A stretch of DNA of 64,000 bases, taken from positions 372,001-436,000 of the forward strand of contig NZ_JAUSZL010000002.1 in assembly GCF_030817535.1 (NCBI RefSeq), read 5' to 3'. Under the pieces are notes generated by a model. The model ran no database searches. It was not told where the DNA came from and saw nothing but the letters and a program-made list of their open reading frames with translations. The DNA is from Streptomyces sp. V3I8 (GTDB taxonomy: Bacteria > Actinomycetota > Actinomycetes > Streptomycetales > Streptomycetaceae). Positions 42,822 through 51,469 of the stretch are shown piece by piece (the stretch's first letter is position 1; each line of letters begins with the position of its first letter). Made by a program: the position numbers and the translations under genes.

Positions 42822-43913
42822 TCAGTTCGTCGTCGGCGGGGGCGGCGTCTCGTCGCAGCCGCAGCTCGCCCGGCGGACCACGCCGACCGGGAGCACCAGG
42901 GAGACGGGCTCCTGCGGAGGCCGTCCGCCGAGCCGTCGTACGAGCAGGTCGACGGCCTCCTCGCCCATGCGCACCATCGGCTGGCGCACGGTGGTGAGGG
43001 CGGGACGCACCAGGCGGCTCAGCGGGATGCCGTCGAAGCCGGTCACCACGACGTCGTCGGGCACCCGCAGGCCCAGCTGTTCGAGGGCCTGCAGCGCGCC
43101 GACCGCCATCTGGTCGTTGGCGAACACGAACGCCTCGGGCCGGTCACCGCCGTCCCCGCACAGCAGACGCGCGGCGCGGGCACCCTCGGCCTGGGTCATC
43201 ATCGGCATGCGCAGTGCGGGTTCGGCCGCGGCTCCGAGCCCGGCCTCCCGGCAGGCCCGGCGGAAGCCGCGGAAACGCGCCTCGACGTCCGGGGAGTCGT
43301 CCAGGAGTCCCACGTAGGCGAGGCGGCGCAGTCCGTGGTCGTGCACAAGGTGCCGGGTCAACTCGTACTGGCCGTCCTCGTTGGCGACCTCGACGTGGTC
43401 CAGGTGGTCGAGCGAGGGGTCCTGCGCGCGGGGGCCGGCCAGCATCACCACCGGCCGGCGCCGGGAGATCGCCTCGAGTTCCTCGGTCGGCACCGTACGG
43501 GCCATCACGGCGAAGCCGTCCACCCGGCCGGCCACCTGGGCCACGAGGCTCTCGGGACCCCCTTCGAGAGAGGCCGCGATCAGCAGCGCGTACCCGTGCC
43601 GGCGGGCCGCGCGTTCCATGCCCCGGATGATCTGGTCCGAGTACAGCATCGCGGCGTCGTCGTCCTCGGCGCCGACCGTGTCCGGGTCGGAGTAGTCCGG
43701 GAAGCACAGGCCCAGGACGCCGGTCGAACGGCTGGCGAGACCGCGGGCGCTGCCACTCGGCACGTATCCGAGCTCGCTCGCCGCCGCCAGTACCCGTTCA
43801 CGGGTGGTGACGCGTACGGAGTCGGGGCTGCGGTACACCCTGGACACCGTGGCGATGGACACTCCGGAACGTTCGGCCACGTCGTACACCGTGGGGTTCG
43901 CGTTCGCGTTCAC
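42822..43913 (-). CDS. LacI-family transcriptional regulator
   Basis: A regulator of about 363 residues. The N-terminal HTH PTVYDVAERSGVSIATVSRV is followed by the hinge GYVPSGSARGLASRSTGVLG and a periplasmic-binding-like sensor domain (AFVFANDQMAVGALQALEQ, VVVTGFDGIPLSRLVRPALT). The start is uncertain: the GTG at 43913 (VNANANPTVYD) agrees with the family length, but its ribosome site is poor. A CGCD motif and a Pro/Thr tail end the protein. No sugar operon is adjacent. It could act on a distant locus such as the sugar operon at 19.5-25.6 kb, which lacks its own LacI; this is only a suggestion. Confidence 0.88.
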   Translation of the reverse strand: MNANANPTVYDVAERSGVSIATVSRVYRSPDSVRVTTRERVLAAASELGYVPSGSARGLASRSTGVLGLCFPDYSDPDTVGAEDDDAAMLYSDQIIRGMERAARRHGYALLIAASLEGGPESLVAQVAGRVDGFAVMARTVPTEELEAISRRRPVVMLAGPRAQDPSLDHLDHVEVANEDGQYELTRHLVHDHGLRRLAYVGLLDDSPDVEARFRGFRRACREAGLGAAAEPALRMPMMTQAEGARAARLLCGDGGDRPEAFVFANDQMAVGALQALEQLGLRVPDDVVVTGFDGIPLSRLVRPALTTVRQPMVRMGEEAVDLLVRRLGGRPPQEPVSLVLPVGVVRRASCGCDETPPPPTTN

Positions 43914-44102
43914 GACGCGGTGCCGTTCATGGGTCGGGGCCCCGTCTCTTCCGATGCGCACATGTGGATGAAAGCGCATTCACCCTAGGGGTGGGCAGGC
44001 CGCCGAGGCAACCGGCCACGCGGCGACCGACCGGCCCTGCCGCGCGGCCGGACGCCGCGTACAGCCCTCCGAGTCCCGGGCCGGACGCCTTCCGTCCACG
44101 CG

Positions 44103-44447
44103 TCACGCGGACCGTGCCCTCTTCAGTGCCGCGTCCAGAGCCGCCTGCACATCGTCGGGCAGCCGCTCCGTGATCACCCAGTCGACGACGAGGAGAGCGA
44201 TCTCGCCCAACTTGATGTTGGTGTGCTGGGAGACGTCCTTCAGGACGTCGAAACCCTGGTGGGGGTGCAGTCCGCCGAGGGCGATGACCACGCCGATCGC
44301 CTGATCGATCACGGCATGCGAGGTGATGGCCCTCTGCAGATGGTCGTTGTCCCGTTGCAGTTCGACGATCTTGGCGGCGAGATCGTCCGGCTGCCGCGGC
44401 CGGTGCGCTCCAGTCGGTTCGGGACGGCCGTCGTGCGGGAGACCCAT
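44103..44447 (-). CDS. ANTAR-domain protein (third of three)
   Basis: A 114-residue protein. A short coiled segment (DLAAKIVELQRDNDHLQRAI) leads into an ANTAR domain (ITSHAVIDQAIGVVIALGGL, DVLKDVSQHTNIKLGEIALL). ANTAR domains bind paired RNA hairpins to prevent transcription termination. There is no GAF or receiver domain here, so it may be activated by pairing with the two upstream GAF-ANTAR proteins. It lies 93 bp downstream of the second of these on the same strand. The start is the ATG at 44447 with GGAG upstream. Confidence 0.85.
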   Translation of the reverse strand: MGLPHDGRPEPTGAHRPRQPDDLAAKIVELQRDNDHLQRAITSHAVIDQAIGVVIALGGLHPHQGFDVLKDVSQHTNIKLGEIALLVVDWVITERLPDDVQAALDAALKRARSA

Positions 44448-44540
44448 CGGACATCACTCCAGGAAACAATTTCTTTGAGCAACGAACAGAGGGAGGCGTA
44501 CTGCTCGCGGGAGGAGCGTCCACGCGGCAGTAGCGGTCCG

Positions 44541-45275
44541 TCAGATTCCCACCGCCCTCTCGTGGATGTCGGCGGGCTGCATCTCACGGTTGACCAGGGC
44601 CTGGGCGGTCGCGCTGAGACTGACCTGGTGACGGTCCGCATAGCCGGACAGGAGGCGCCCCGCCACGCTCAGCGGCACCTGGTGGTACGCGGCGATCACG
44701 CCTTTCGCGATCTCCAGGAGGGTTTTGGCGGCCATGGCGCTCTGGACGCGCGTGACGACGTCGTCGCGCCGGGGCTCGGCGGACCAGTGCATCAGCCCCA
44801 GGGCGGCGGAGTCCGCCAGGGCCTGTGCGAGGTACAGGTCACCGCTCGGAAGGTCCCCGGTGCGTGCGTTGAGCAGGGTCAGCGCGCCCAGTACGCGGTC
44901 GTGGAGGCGTACCGGCACGGTGTGCAGGGACCGGTACCCGGCATCCGCCATGGCGCTGATGAGCTTGGGCCAGCGTTCCGCTCCGGTGCGGATGTCGGGC
45001 ACGCTGGCGCTCTCGCCGGTGCGGTAGCAGTCCATGCAGGGACCGCGCCCCGTCTGCATCTGCATCAGCTCGACGAACGCGGCCCCGTCCTCGGTGGAGG
45101 CCATCGTCCTCAGGGTTCCCCGGGCGTCGGCGATCATCACTGCCGCCGCATCGACGTCCAGCAGTCCGCGGCAGGCGTGCACCAGCCGGTCGAACAGACG
45201 CAACGGGTCGAAGTCCGGTGCGTAGGTGTCCGTCAGGTCGACGAACGCCTTCGCCAGCTCTCGCTCGCGGTTCAT
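44541..45275 (-). CDS. GAF-ANTAR protein (second of three)
   Basis: A 244-residue putative RNA-binding antiterminator. I prefer the ATG at 45275 because GGGGAGG lies 5 nt upstream; the alternative at 45326 overlaps the stop of the preceding gene (ATGAGTGA). Residues about 20-150 form a GAF domain (ACRGLLDVDAAAVMIADARG, GPCMDCYRTGESASVPDI, VPVRLHDRVLGALTLLNA). The C terminus is an ANTAR domain (RVQSAMAAKTLLEIAKGVIA, LLSGYADRHQVSLSATAQAL). The cysteines in GPCMDCY may sense redox or ligand. Confidence 0.88.
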   Translation of the reverse strand: MNRERELAKAFVDLTDTYAPDFDPLRLFDRLVHACRGLLDVDAAAVMIADARGTLRTMASTEDGAAFVELMQMQTGRGPCMDCYRTGESASVPDIRTGAERWPKLISAMADAGYRSLHTVPVRLHDRVLGALTLLNARTGDLPSGDLYLAQALADSAALGLMHWSAEPRRDDVVTRVQSAMAAKTLLEIAKGVIAAYHQVPLSVAGRLLSGYADRHQVSLSATAQALVNREMQPADIHERAVGI

Positions 45276-45318
45276 GCTCGCCTCCCCGGCGGTGTCATCG
45301 TCGTGCCTGCTCAGGTTG

Positions 45319-46080
45319 TCACTCATGGCGGATGTCCGTGCTGCCGTCGATGATGGCCCGCGCGACATCAAGTGCCGTGCTGCCTTGTGTAAAAGCCCGG
45401 GCCCGCAGCCTCAGCAGGGCATCCTCGGCGCTCACTCCCAAGTGCACCATGATCACGCCGGTGGCCTGATGGATTTCCACCCGGTCGGATTCCGCTCCCT
45501 GCAGCCACGTTACGACTCCGTCGGAGTCGGCCGCAGCGCGGTCGAAGGCCGTGACGGCCAGACTGAGCGCATCGGCGACCAGCAGCGCCGTACGCAGCCG
45601 GTCGCCGTCGAGCGGGCCGGCCGTCTCCTGGTACAGGTCCAGGGTTCCCAAGACCTTCGCGCCGGCGGTCAACGGCATCGAGAAGGCGGCTCCGGCGCCC
45701 ACCTTGGCGGCCTGGACGCAGAACAAGGGCCAGCGGCGGGCGTCCGGGGCCCGGGCCAGATCGGGTGCGAACACCGGGGCCCGCAGCCGGACGGCCTCCG
45801 TGCACGGGCCTTCGCCCAGGGTGTACTGGATCTCCGCGAGCTGACCGGCCACCTCGTCGGAGGCGAACAGCACGACACCCATGCCCGCCTTCCGTCCGAG
45901 GACCGACAGGGACAGTCCCGAGATGTCCGGCAGGAGGGACACGCATGCCCGGCAGAGGGCCTGGGGCACGGACGCGGAAGGGACGTCCTGGACCGCACCG
46001 ATCAGCCTGCGTGTGATGCGGGTCCGCAGGAGCTGGGTCTCCTGCTCCGCGTCCTCGGCGCCCGGCTCCCACCAGGACAT
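45319..46080 (-). CDS. GAF-ANTAR protein (first of three)
   Basis: A 253-residue protein. The ATG at 46080 follows GGGAGG. The GAF domain is at about residues 30-170 (VSLLPDISGLSLSVLGRK, GEGPCTEAVRLRAPVFAPDL, MPLTAGAKVLGTLDLYQETA). The C-terminal ANTAR domain reads GAESDRVEIHQATGVIMVHL and then SAEDALLRLRARAFTQGSTA. It heads a run of three ANTAR genes on one strand. Targets would be leader RNAs with tandem hairpins; none was identified near it. Confidence 0.88.
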   Translation of the reverse strand: MSWWEPGAEDAEQETQLLRTRITRRLIGAVQDVPSASVPQALCRACVSLLPDISGLSLSVLGRKAGMGVVLFASDEVAGQLAEIQYTLGEGPCTEAVRLRAPVFAPDLARAPDARRWPLFCVQAAKVGAGAAFSMPLTAGAKVLGTLDLYQETAGPLDGDRLRTALLVADALSLAVTAFDRAAADSDGVVTWLQGAESDRVEIHQATGVIMVHLGVSAEDALLRLRARAFTQGSTALDVARAIIDGSTDIRHE

Positions 46081-46521
46081 CGTCTTCACCTCCCCGCACG
46101 GCAACCGGTCGACGTACACGATCTTGCCTCATCGGTGGAACCCCGGGCGGCACGCTCCGTTCGCCCCTTCGCGGCGGTACGCGCGCGGGCGACCGGTATC
46201 GACGGCGTCGTCCGGTCGCGTCGACCGCGATTCCGCCGACCGCGGTCCTGCCGGGCGCGCCGGACCTCGGCCGCCCTCCGCCATGACCGGCGGGGCTGTC
46301 GCATACGTCACCAGCCTCGTCTCGTCGTTTCCCGCTCCGTCGCGGAGACCGGATCGGCTGGATCAGCCGGATCAGTACGTCTCGGGTCCGCCCGCCGCTG
46401 TCAAGTCCCCCTGTGGGTCGAAGAGAAACGACCTTCACAGGTTCGGCAACCGGAGTTCATGATCTGCGATGCGCCCGCAGATCCCTCTCCGGGGTGCCGC
46501 GGCACAACTCGTACGAACCCT
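46081..46521. other. Intergenic region upstream of the ANTAR genes
   Basis: About 440 bp that holds the promoter side of the ANTAR genes. An 8-bp inverted repeat, gatctgcg/cgcagatc with a 7-nt loop (46461-46483), follows the stop of the MarR-like gene and may terminate it. No coding sequence is supported. Confidence 0.5.
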
Positions 46522-46902
46522 TCACGGAGAAGCCGGTGGGGCATCCGGCACCGGAGACCGGCGTCCTTCGTCCCTGCCGGCGGCGGGCGCGACCGGGCGC
46601 GCGGCATCGTGCGCGGACAGGAGCGCCATCAGGTCCGCGACGGTGGCGGCGGCATCCGCGGGGTGGCGCAGGAACGTGTCGGAGCTGATGCGGTAGAGGT
46701 TCGAACGTCCTTCCCTGGTGTGGGTGAGGTAGCCGCTGTCCTCCAGGTCGCCAATGATCTTCTGTACGGCTCGCTCGGTGAGCCGGCAGCGGACGGCGAT
46801 GTCACGGACACGGGTGGCACGGTCCGCTGCGATGGCGGCCAGCACCCGGGAGTGGTTGGTCAGGAATGTCCAGCCTGCATGCGGTTCCGGCGCTCGGTCC
46901 AT
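46522..46902 (-). CDS. MarR-like winged-helix regulator
   Basis: A 126-residue DNA-binding protein. Residues about 10-80 form a winged HTH (LTNHSRVLAAIAADRATRVR, DIAVRCRLTERAVQKIIGDL, then the wing YLTHTREGRSNLYRI). The Ala/Pro-rich tail is disordered. This is the short MarR/ArsR-like type seen often in streptomycetes. The ATG at 46902 has GAGGGG immediately in front. A promoter box pair lies upstream at 46933-46962. The target is unknown. Confidence 0.8.
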   Translation of the reverse strand: MDRAPEPHAGWTFLTNHSRVLAAIAADRATRVRDIAVRCRLTERAVQKIIGDLEDSGYLTHTREGRSNLYRISSDTFLRHPADAAATVADLMALLSAHDAARPVAPAAGRDEGRRSPVPDAPPASP

Positions 46903-46932
46903 CCCCTCACGATACGATTCCGTTCACGTATT

Positions 46933-46962
46933 TTAATAGGCGCATTTTCATTCGCGCATCAA
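46933..46962 (-). promoter_or_regulatory. Promoter for the MarR-like gene
   Basis: On the minus strand TTGATG (46957-46962) and TATTAA (46933-46938) are separated by 18 nt in an AT-rich stretch that stands out from the GC-rich surroundings. Confidence 0.55.
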
Positions 46963-47031
46963 TTGACGTGAAGTTCGACGGCGAGGACGACAGGAGAGTG
47001 GGGTCCGGCATCCCCACCGGTCGCCTCCGAA

Positions 47032-47628
47032 TCAGTTGTCCGAAAACGGCAGGAAGTCCACCAGAACGGCGATCTCCTCGTCCTCCGGCGCCCGTTCGGC
47101 GAAGACGACGCGGTAGAGGACGAAGCCGAGCCAACTGTCGATCACCGTGGCGACGGGCAGGCCGGGAGGCAGTTCTCCGCGCGTGATGCCACGTTCCAGC
47201 AGGTGGGTCCCGGGGGTCAGACGGGCCGCCAGGAGGTCGCGCAGGTCGGTGCGACCGGCCTCGCCCCGTTCGGTCAGGGCGGCGGCCACGACACTCGGAT
47301 CGCCGAGCAGGGTGAGGGTCCGGACCAGGCCGCCCAGGAAGGCCAGCGCGTCCGTCCTGGTACTGCCGGTGTCGGGCAGCGGCTCCGGGGCCAGCCGGTC
47401 GGCGACCGCCTCCGTGATGACGGCCGCCTTGTTGGGCCACCAGCGGTACAGGGTCATACGGGCCACGCCGGCGCGCTCGGAGATGCGCTCCATGGTCACC
47501 CGGTGGTAGCCCAGTTCGTTCACCAGCTCGCGTGTCGCCTCCAGTACGGCCGCGTGCGCCTGCGGGTCGCGGTGACGGCCGCGCCGTCGACGCGGCTCGG
47601 GGGCGGGACGGGGCTGGGCCTCCGGCAC
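47032..47628 (-). CDS. TetR-family transcriptional regulator
   Basis: A 198-residue TetR regulator. I use the GTG at 47628, which has GGAGG 8 nt upstream. The HTH is seen in AAVLEATRELVNELGYHRVT and MERISERAGVARMTLYRWWP; the C-terminal domain (TetR_C-like, EEIAVLVDFL) binds an unknown ligand. It is divergent from an SDR gene, with a palindromic site and a hairpin between them, so it probably represses both. Confidence 0.9.
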   Translation of the reverse strand: MPEAQPRPAPEPRRRRGRHRDPQAHAAVLEATRELVNELGYHRVTMERISERAGVARMTLYRWWPNKAAVITEAVADRLAPEPLPDTGSTRTDALAFLGGLVRTLTLLGDPSVVAAALTERGEAGRTDLRDLLAARLTPGTHLLERGITRGELPPGLPVATVIDSWLGFVLYRVVFAERAPEDEEIAVLVDFLPFSDN

Positions 47629-47692
47629 GACATGGCCTCCTTCGGACGCTCGGCACCGACCGTCGACCAGCACCCATCGACCAGTGGTCACG

Positions 47693-47725
47693 GGCCGCTG
47701 GACGCCGCGCGGGCGTCCAGCGGCC
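47693..47725. repeat. Hairpin in the TetR leader region
   Basis: Arms ggccgctggacgcc (47693-47706) and ggcgtccagcggcc (47712-47725) are perfect over 14 bp with a 5-nt loop. It lies 65-97 bp upstream of the TetR GTG and next to the operator. Confidence 0.65.
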
Positions 47726-47743
47726 GGTGAGCGCCGGAATAAC

Positions 47744-47763
47744 TAGACAGTATGTATTGTCTA
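47744..47763. promoter_or_regulatory. Probable TetR operator for the divergent pair
   Basis: TAGACA-N8-TGTCTA (47744-47763) is a perfect 6-bp inverted repeat in a locally AT-rich region between the TetR gene and the SDR gene, about 100 bp from each start. Confidence 0.6.
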
Positions 47764-47864
47764 CTCGAAATGAGAGGTTCATCCAGTCCGGACGGACCGC
47801 GGCCGGAGTCCACCGATACGGGCGAGCCCCCGCCGCAGGCACGACATGAGTGGGAGGCCGGACC

Positions 47865-48650
47865 ATGAACGGCAGGTTCGAGGACAAGGTCGTACTGATC
47901 ACCGGTGGCGGCTCCGGACTGGGCCGGGCCACCGCGCTGCAGCTGGCCGCCGAGGGCGCGAAGCTGGCCCTCGTCGACGTGAGCGAGCAGGGTCTCGCGG
48001 AGACCGCGGCCCAGGTCGAGAAGGCCTCCCCCGGCACCGAGGTCGTGCAGATCGTCGCCGACGTGAGCAAGGATGACGAGGTCCGGGGTTACGTCGAGCG
48101 GACGCGGAGCGCCTTCGGCCGTATCGACGGCTTCTTCAACAACGCCGGCATCGAGGGCAAGCAGAACCTCACCGAGGACTTCGGCACCGAGGAGTTCCAG
48201 AAGGTCGTCGCGATCAACCTGCAGGGTGTCTTCCTCGGCCTCAAGCACGTCCTGGCCGTGATGCGCGCCCAGGGCAGCGGCCATGTCGTCAACACCGCCT
48301 CCGTGGGCGGCATCCGCGGTGTCGGCAACCAGTCCGGGTACGCCGCCGCCAAGCACGGTGTCGTCGGCCTGACGCGCAACTCGGGTGTGGAGTACGGCCA
48401 GTACGGCATCACCGTCAAGGCCATCGCCCCGGGTGCCATCATGACGCCCATGGTCGAGGGCTCCCTGAAGCAGCTGGACCCGGTCGACTGGGAGGAGGCC
48501 GGCCGTCAGTTCGTCAGCGGCAACCCCGCACGCCGCTTCGGCCGGCCCGAAGAGGTGGCGTACCTCGTGGCCTTCCTCCTGTCGGACCAGGCCTCGTTCA
48601 TCAACGCCACGACGATCGCCATCGACGGCGGCCAGTCCGAGCAGTACTGA
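47865..48650 (+). CDS. Short-chain dehydrogenase/reductase
   Basis: A 261-residue classical SDR. The ATG at 47865 follows GGGAGG. The cofactor motif is TGGGSGLG, then NNAG, the serine in VVNTASVGG and the catalytic YAAAK in SGYAAAKHG; the C terminus has ATTIAIDGGQSEQY. The aspartate in ALVDVSEQ at the end of the second strand suggests NAD(H) preference. Similar proteins include 3-oxoacyl-ACP-reductase-like and cyclohexanol-type dehydrogenases. It is controlled probably by the divergent TetR. Confidence 0.92.
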   Translation: MNGRFEDKVVLITGGGSGLGRATALQLAAEGAKLALVDVSEQGLAETAAQVEKASPGTEVVQIVADVSKDDEVRGYVERTRSAFGRIDGFFNNAGIEGKQNLTEDFGTEEFQKVVAINLQGVFLGLKHVLAVMRAQGSGHVVNTASVGGIRGVGNQSGYAAAKHGVVGLTRNSGVEYGQYGITVKAIAPGAIMTPMVEGSLKQLDPVDWEEAGRQFVSGNPARRFGRPEEVAYLVAFLLSDQASFINATTIAIDGGQSEQY

Positions 48651-48672
48651 GGCAGGGCGCCCGCTCCCGGCG

Positions 48673-49719
48673 TCAGACCAGCCCGAGTTCCCGCTCGCCG
48701 AGCGGCGCGAAGAACCGTTCCACGTCGGCATCGGTGACCTCGGCGAGGGTGGCCGGTGACCAGCGCGGGGTGCGGTCCTTGTCGACGACCTGGGCCCGGA
48801 TGCCCTCGACCAGGTCGTGCGTGGTCAGGGCCGCGCACGAGACGCGGTACTCCTGCTCCAGCACCCGCTCCAGTGAGCCGAGCCGCCGTGCGCGTCGCAC
48901 GGCGGCGAGCGTCACCTTCAGTGCGGTGGGCGACTTGGCGAGCAGGGTCTCCGCCGTCTCCTTCGCGGCCGGGTCGCCGTGCGCGACCAGCCGCCGGACG
49001 ATCTCCTCCACCGTGCCGGCGGCGAAGCAGGAGTCGATCCACTCCCGCCGCCCGGCCAGGTCACCGTCCGGCGGGGGCCCCGTGTGGCGGTCCAGCGCGT
49101 CCCGTACGGGCAGGTCGGCGAGGTCGGCCACGAAGCGCGGAAGCGACGCGGACGGTACGAAGTGGTCGGCGAGCCCGCACAGCAGGGCGTCCCCGGCACC
49201 GATGTGTGCGCCCGTCAGGGCGAGGTGGGTGCCCAGTTCGCCCGGCGCGGCGGCCAGCAGGTGGGTGCCGCCGACGTCCGGCACGAAGCCGATGCCGGTC
49301 TCGGGCATGGCGATCCTCGACCGTTCGGTGACGACCCGGACGCCGCCGTGCGCGGAGACACCGACCCCGCCGCCCATGACGATGCCGTCCATGACGGCGA
49401 CGTAGGGCTTGGGATAGTGGGCGATGCGCGCGTTGAGGTGGTATTCGTCGCGCCAGAACGCGGCCGCGGCCGTGCCGTCACCGTCGCGGGCGTCGTCGTG
49501 CACAGCCCGGATGTCGCCGCCCGCGCACAGGCCGCGCTCCCCCGCGCCGGTGAGGACGACGGTCTCGACGGCCGGGTCGTGCTCCCACGCGCTCAGCGCC
49601 GCGTCGATGCTCCGCACCATGGCGTGGTTGAGGGCGTTGATGGCCCTCGGGCGGTTGAGGACGAGGTGGGCGGCCCGGCCGGTGGTGCGCAGCAGGACGG
49701 GTGCCTCGCTGCCGGTCAT
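48673..49719 (-). CDS. Enoyl-CoA hydratase-family protein, 3-hydroxyisobutyryl-CoA hydrolase type
   Basis: A 348-residue crotonase-fold enzyme. The length and C-terminal extension (TALKVTLAAVRRARRLGSLE, EYRVSCAALTTHDLVEGIRA, WSPATLAEV) fit the 3-hydroxyisobutyryl-CoA hydrolase group of valine degradation. LVLNRPRAINALNHAMVRSI, AGGDIRAVHDDARDGD and MDGIVMGGGVGVSAHG are conserved, as is PETGIGFVPDVGGTH with the catalytic glutamate. Its ATG overlaps the stop of a 14-codon open frame (ATGA). It converges on the SDR gene with a 22-bp gap. Confidence 0.88.
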   Translation of the reverse strand: MTGSEAPVLLRTTGRAAHLVLNRPRAINALNHAMVRSIDAALSAWEHDPAVETVVLTGAGERGLCAGGDIRAVHDDARDGDGTAAAAFWRDEYHLNARIAHYPKPYVAVMDGIVMGGGVGVSAHGGVRVVTERSRIAMPETGIGFVPDVGGTHLLAAAPGELGTHLALTGAHIGAGDALLCGLADHFVPSASLPRFVADLADLPVRDALDRHTGPPPDGDLAGRREWIDSCFAAGTVEEIVRRLVAHGDPAAKETAETLLAKSPTALKVTLAAVRRARRLGSLERVLEQEYRVSCAALTTHDLVEGIRAQVVDKDRTPRWSPATLAEVTDADVERFFAPLGERELGLV

Positions 49720-49760
49720 CCCGAAGCCCCCGCCGTACCGCGGGGCGCGTCGACACGCAT
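49716..49760 (-). CDS. 14-codon leader open frame
   Basis: The ATG at 49760 is preceded by GGAAGGA and encodes MRVDAPRGTAGASG, ending at a TGA that overlaps the hydrolase ATG by 4 nt (ATGA). It could couple translation to the hydrolase, whose own ribosome site is weak, or be the relic of a longer gene. Confidence 0.35.
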   Translation of the reverse strand: MRVDAPRGTAGASG

Positions 49761-50072
49761 GATCTCGTCGGTTCCTTCCAGGTCGCCGGGTTCTGACTGC
49801 CGGGTTCTGACTGCCGAGTCCTGACTGCCGGGTTCCGGTGAGGGCGGACCCGTGTGTCCTCGTGATGTCACGGACGATCTTCTCAACGCCACCCGCGGCC
49901 GGAGGACGCGGGTCGGCACCCGGGCCCGCCCCTGCGCGGCCCGGCCCGGGTGCCGATCGCCGGACAGGTGTCACCGGCCTCGTCCGGACCACCGCCTGCC
50001 CTGGTGTCCCGCGTCCGTACACACCGGCTGCCGCTCCCGGGTAGAAGGCGGGCTGCGGGGTACTCCGGGGCC

Positions 50073-50696
50073 ATGACCATCACAGAAACCGCCCCCCTCC
50101 GGGCTGTCGCACTCGTCTGCACCCTGTCGCCCTCGCCCGCCGCGTCCAGCTCGCAGCTGCTGGCCGAGCAGACCATGGCCGCACTCGGCGAGCACGGCGT
50201 CACCGGTGAGGTGATCCGTATCGCGGACCACGACGTCAGGCCCGGGGTGGAGAAGGACATGGGCGACGGCGACGAGTGGCCGGCCATCCGGAACAAGGTC
50301 ATGGACTCCGACATCCTGATCCTCTCCACACCGATCTGGCTGGGCCATCCGTGCAGCACCGCCCAGCGGGTCCTGGAGCGCCTCGACGCCGAGATCTCCG
50401 AGACGGACGACGAAGGGCGGATGCTCACCTTCGGGAAGGTCGCCGCGGTGTGTGTCGTCGGTAACGAGGACGGCGCCCACAAGGTCAGCTCGGACCTCTT
50501 CCAGGGGCTGAATGACGTGGGCTTCTCGCTCGCCCCGAACGCGGTCACCTACTGGGTCGGGGAAGCCATGAAGGGCGTCGACTACCAGGACCTCGACAAG
50601 ACCCCCGAGGCCACCTCGGCGACGACGGCCACCCTGGCGGCCAACACGGCCCACCTCGCCCGCACGCTCAGGGGCGCCCCCTACCCGCCCAGCTGA
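50073..50696 (+). CDS. Flavodoxin-fold NAD(P)H-dependent reductase
   Basis: A 207-residue flavoprotein. VALVCTLSPSPAASSSQLLA holds the FMN phosphate loop, SDILILSTPIWLGHPCSTAQ the second flavin contact and AAVCVVGNEDGAHKVSSDLF the third. This is typical of the NADPH-dependent FMN reductase/WrbA-like flavodoxin family. The start is the ATG at 50073. It is cytosolic and probably reduces quinones or supplies reduced flavin. It converges on the response-regulator gene with a 32-bp gap. Confidence 0.9.
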   Translation: MTITETAPLRAVALVCTLSPSPAASSSQLLAEQTMAALGEHGVTGEVIRIADHDVRPGVEKDMGDGDEWPAIRNKVMDSDILILSTPIWLGHPCSTAQRVLERLDAEISETDDEGRMLTFGKVAAVCVVGNEDGAHKVSSDLFQGLNDVGFSLAPNAVTYWVGEAMKGVDYQDLDKTPEATSATTATLAANTAHLARTLRGAPYPPS

Positions 50697-50728
50697 CCGG
50701 CGGCCCGCCCCGTCGTCCACCCGCGTCC

Positions 50729-51469
50729 TCAGTCCCGCGTACCCACCAGCCCCATCCGGTGGGCCAGCACGACGGCCTGGACGCGGTCGCGCAGGTCGAG
50801 CTTGGTCAGGACGCGTGACACGTACGTCTTGACCGTCTCGCGGCTGATGACCATCCGCTCCGCGATCTCGCTGTTCGACAGCCCCTCGGCGATGAGTTCC
50901 AGTACCTCGGTCTCGCGGGGCGCCAGGGCGGACAGTGCCTGTGCCGCGGCATGCCGGCGAGGGCGCCGGATCCGGTCGGCGAACCTGCCGACGAGCTGCC
51001 GGGTGACCGCGGGCGACAGCAGGGACTCCCCCGCGTCGACCGTCCGGACGCCGTCCACCAGGTCACGCGGCCTGGAGTCCTTGAGCAGGAAGCCGCTCGC
51101 CCCGGCGCGCAGTGCCTCGTACACGTACTCGTCGAGGTTGAAGGTGGTGACCACCAGCACCTTCATGGGTGCGACGACGTCGGGTCCGGCCAGCAGCCGG
51201 GTCGCCTCGATGCCGTCCAGCAGGGGCATGCGGATGTCCATCACCACCACGTCCGGGCGCAGTCGCCGGGCGGCCTCCACCGCCGTGCGGCCGTCCCCGG
51301 CCTCTCCCACGACGTCGATGTCCGGCTGGGCGTTGAAAATGGTGACGTATCCGGCCCGTACGAGTTCCTGGTCGTCGCAGACCAGGACGCGGATCGGGAT
51401 CGGCGTCCAGGTGTCCGTGCCGAAGCCGAGGCCGGCGCCGGAACCGGTGCCGTGGTCGGTGCCGGTCAT
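50729..51469 (-). CDS. NarL/LuxR-type response regulator
   Basis: A 246-residue response regulator. The receiver domain spans residues 25-145 with acidic pocket DD (32-33), phospho-acceptor D78 (VVVMDIRMP), T in VVTTFN and K in FLLKDS. A LuxR HTH forms the end (LSALAPRETEVLELIAEGLS, SEIAERMVISRETVKTYVSR). It has a Gly/Thr-rich N-terminal extension of about 24 residues. The gene overlaps the stop of the sensor kinase gene by 4 nt (ATGA), so the pair is coupled. Confidence 0.95.
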   Translation of the reverse strand: MTGTDHGTGSGAGLGFGTDTWTPIPIRVLVCDDQELVRAGYVTIFNAQPDIDVVGEAGDGRTAVEAARRLRPDVVVMDIRMPLLDGIEATRLLAGPDVVAPMKVLVVTTFNLDEYVYEALRAGASGFLLKDSRPRDLVDGVRTVDAGESLLSPAVTRQLVGRFADRIRRPRRHAAAQALSALAPRETEVLELIAEGLSNSEIAERMVISRETVKTYVSRVLTKLDLRDRVQAVVLAHRMGLVGTRD

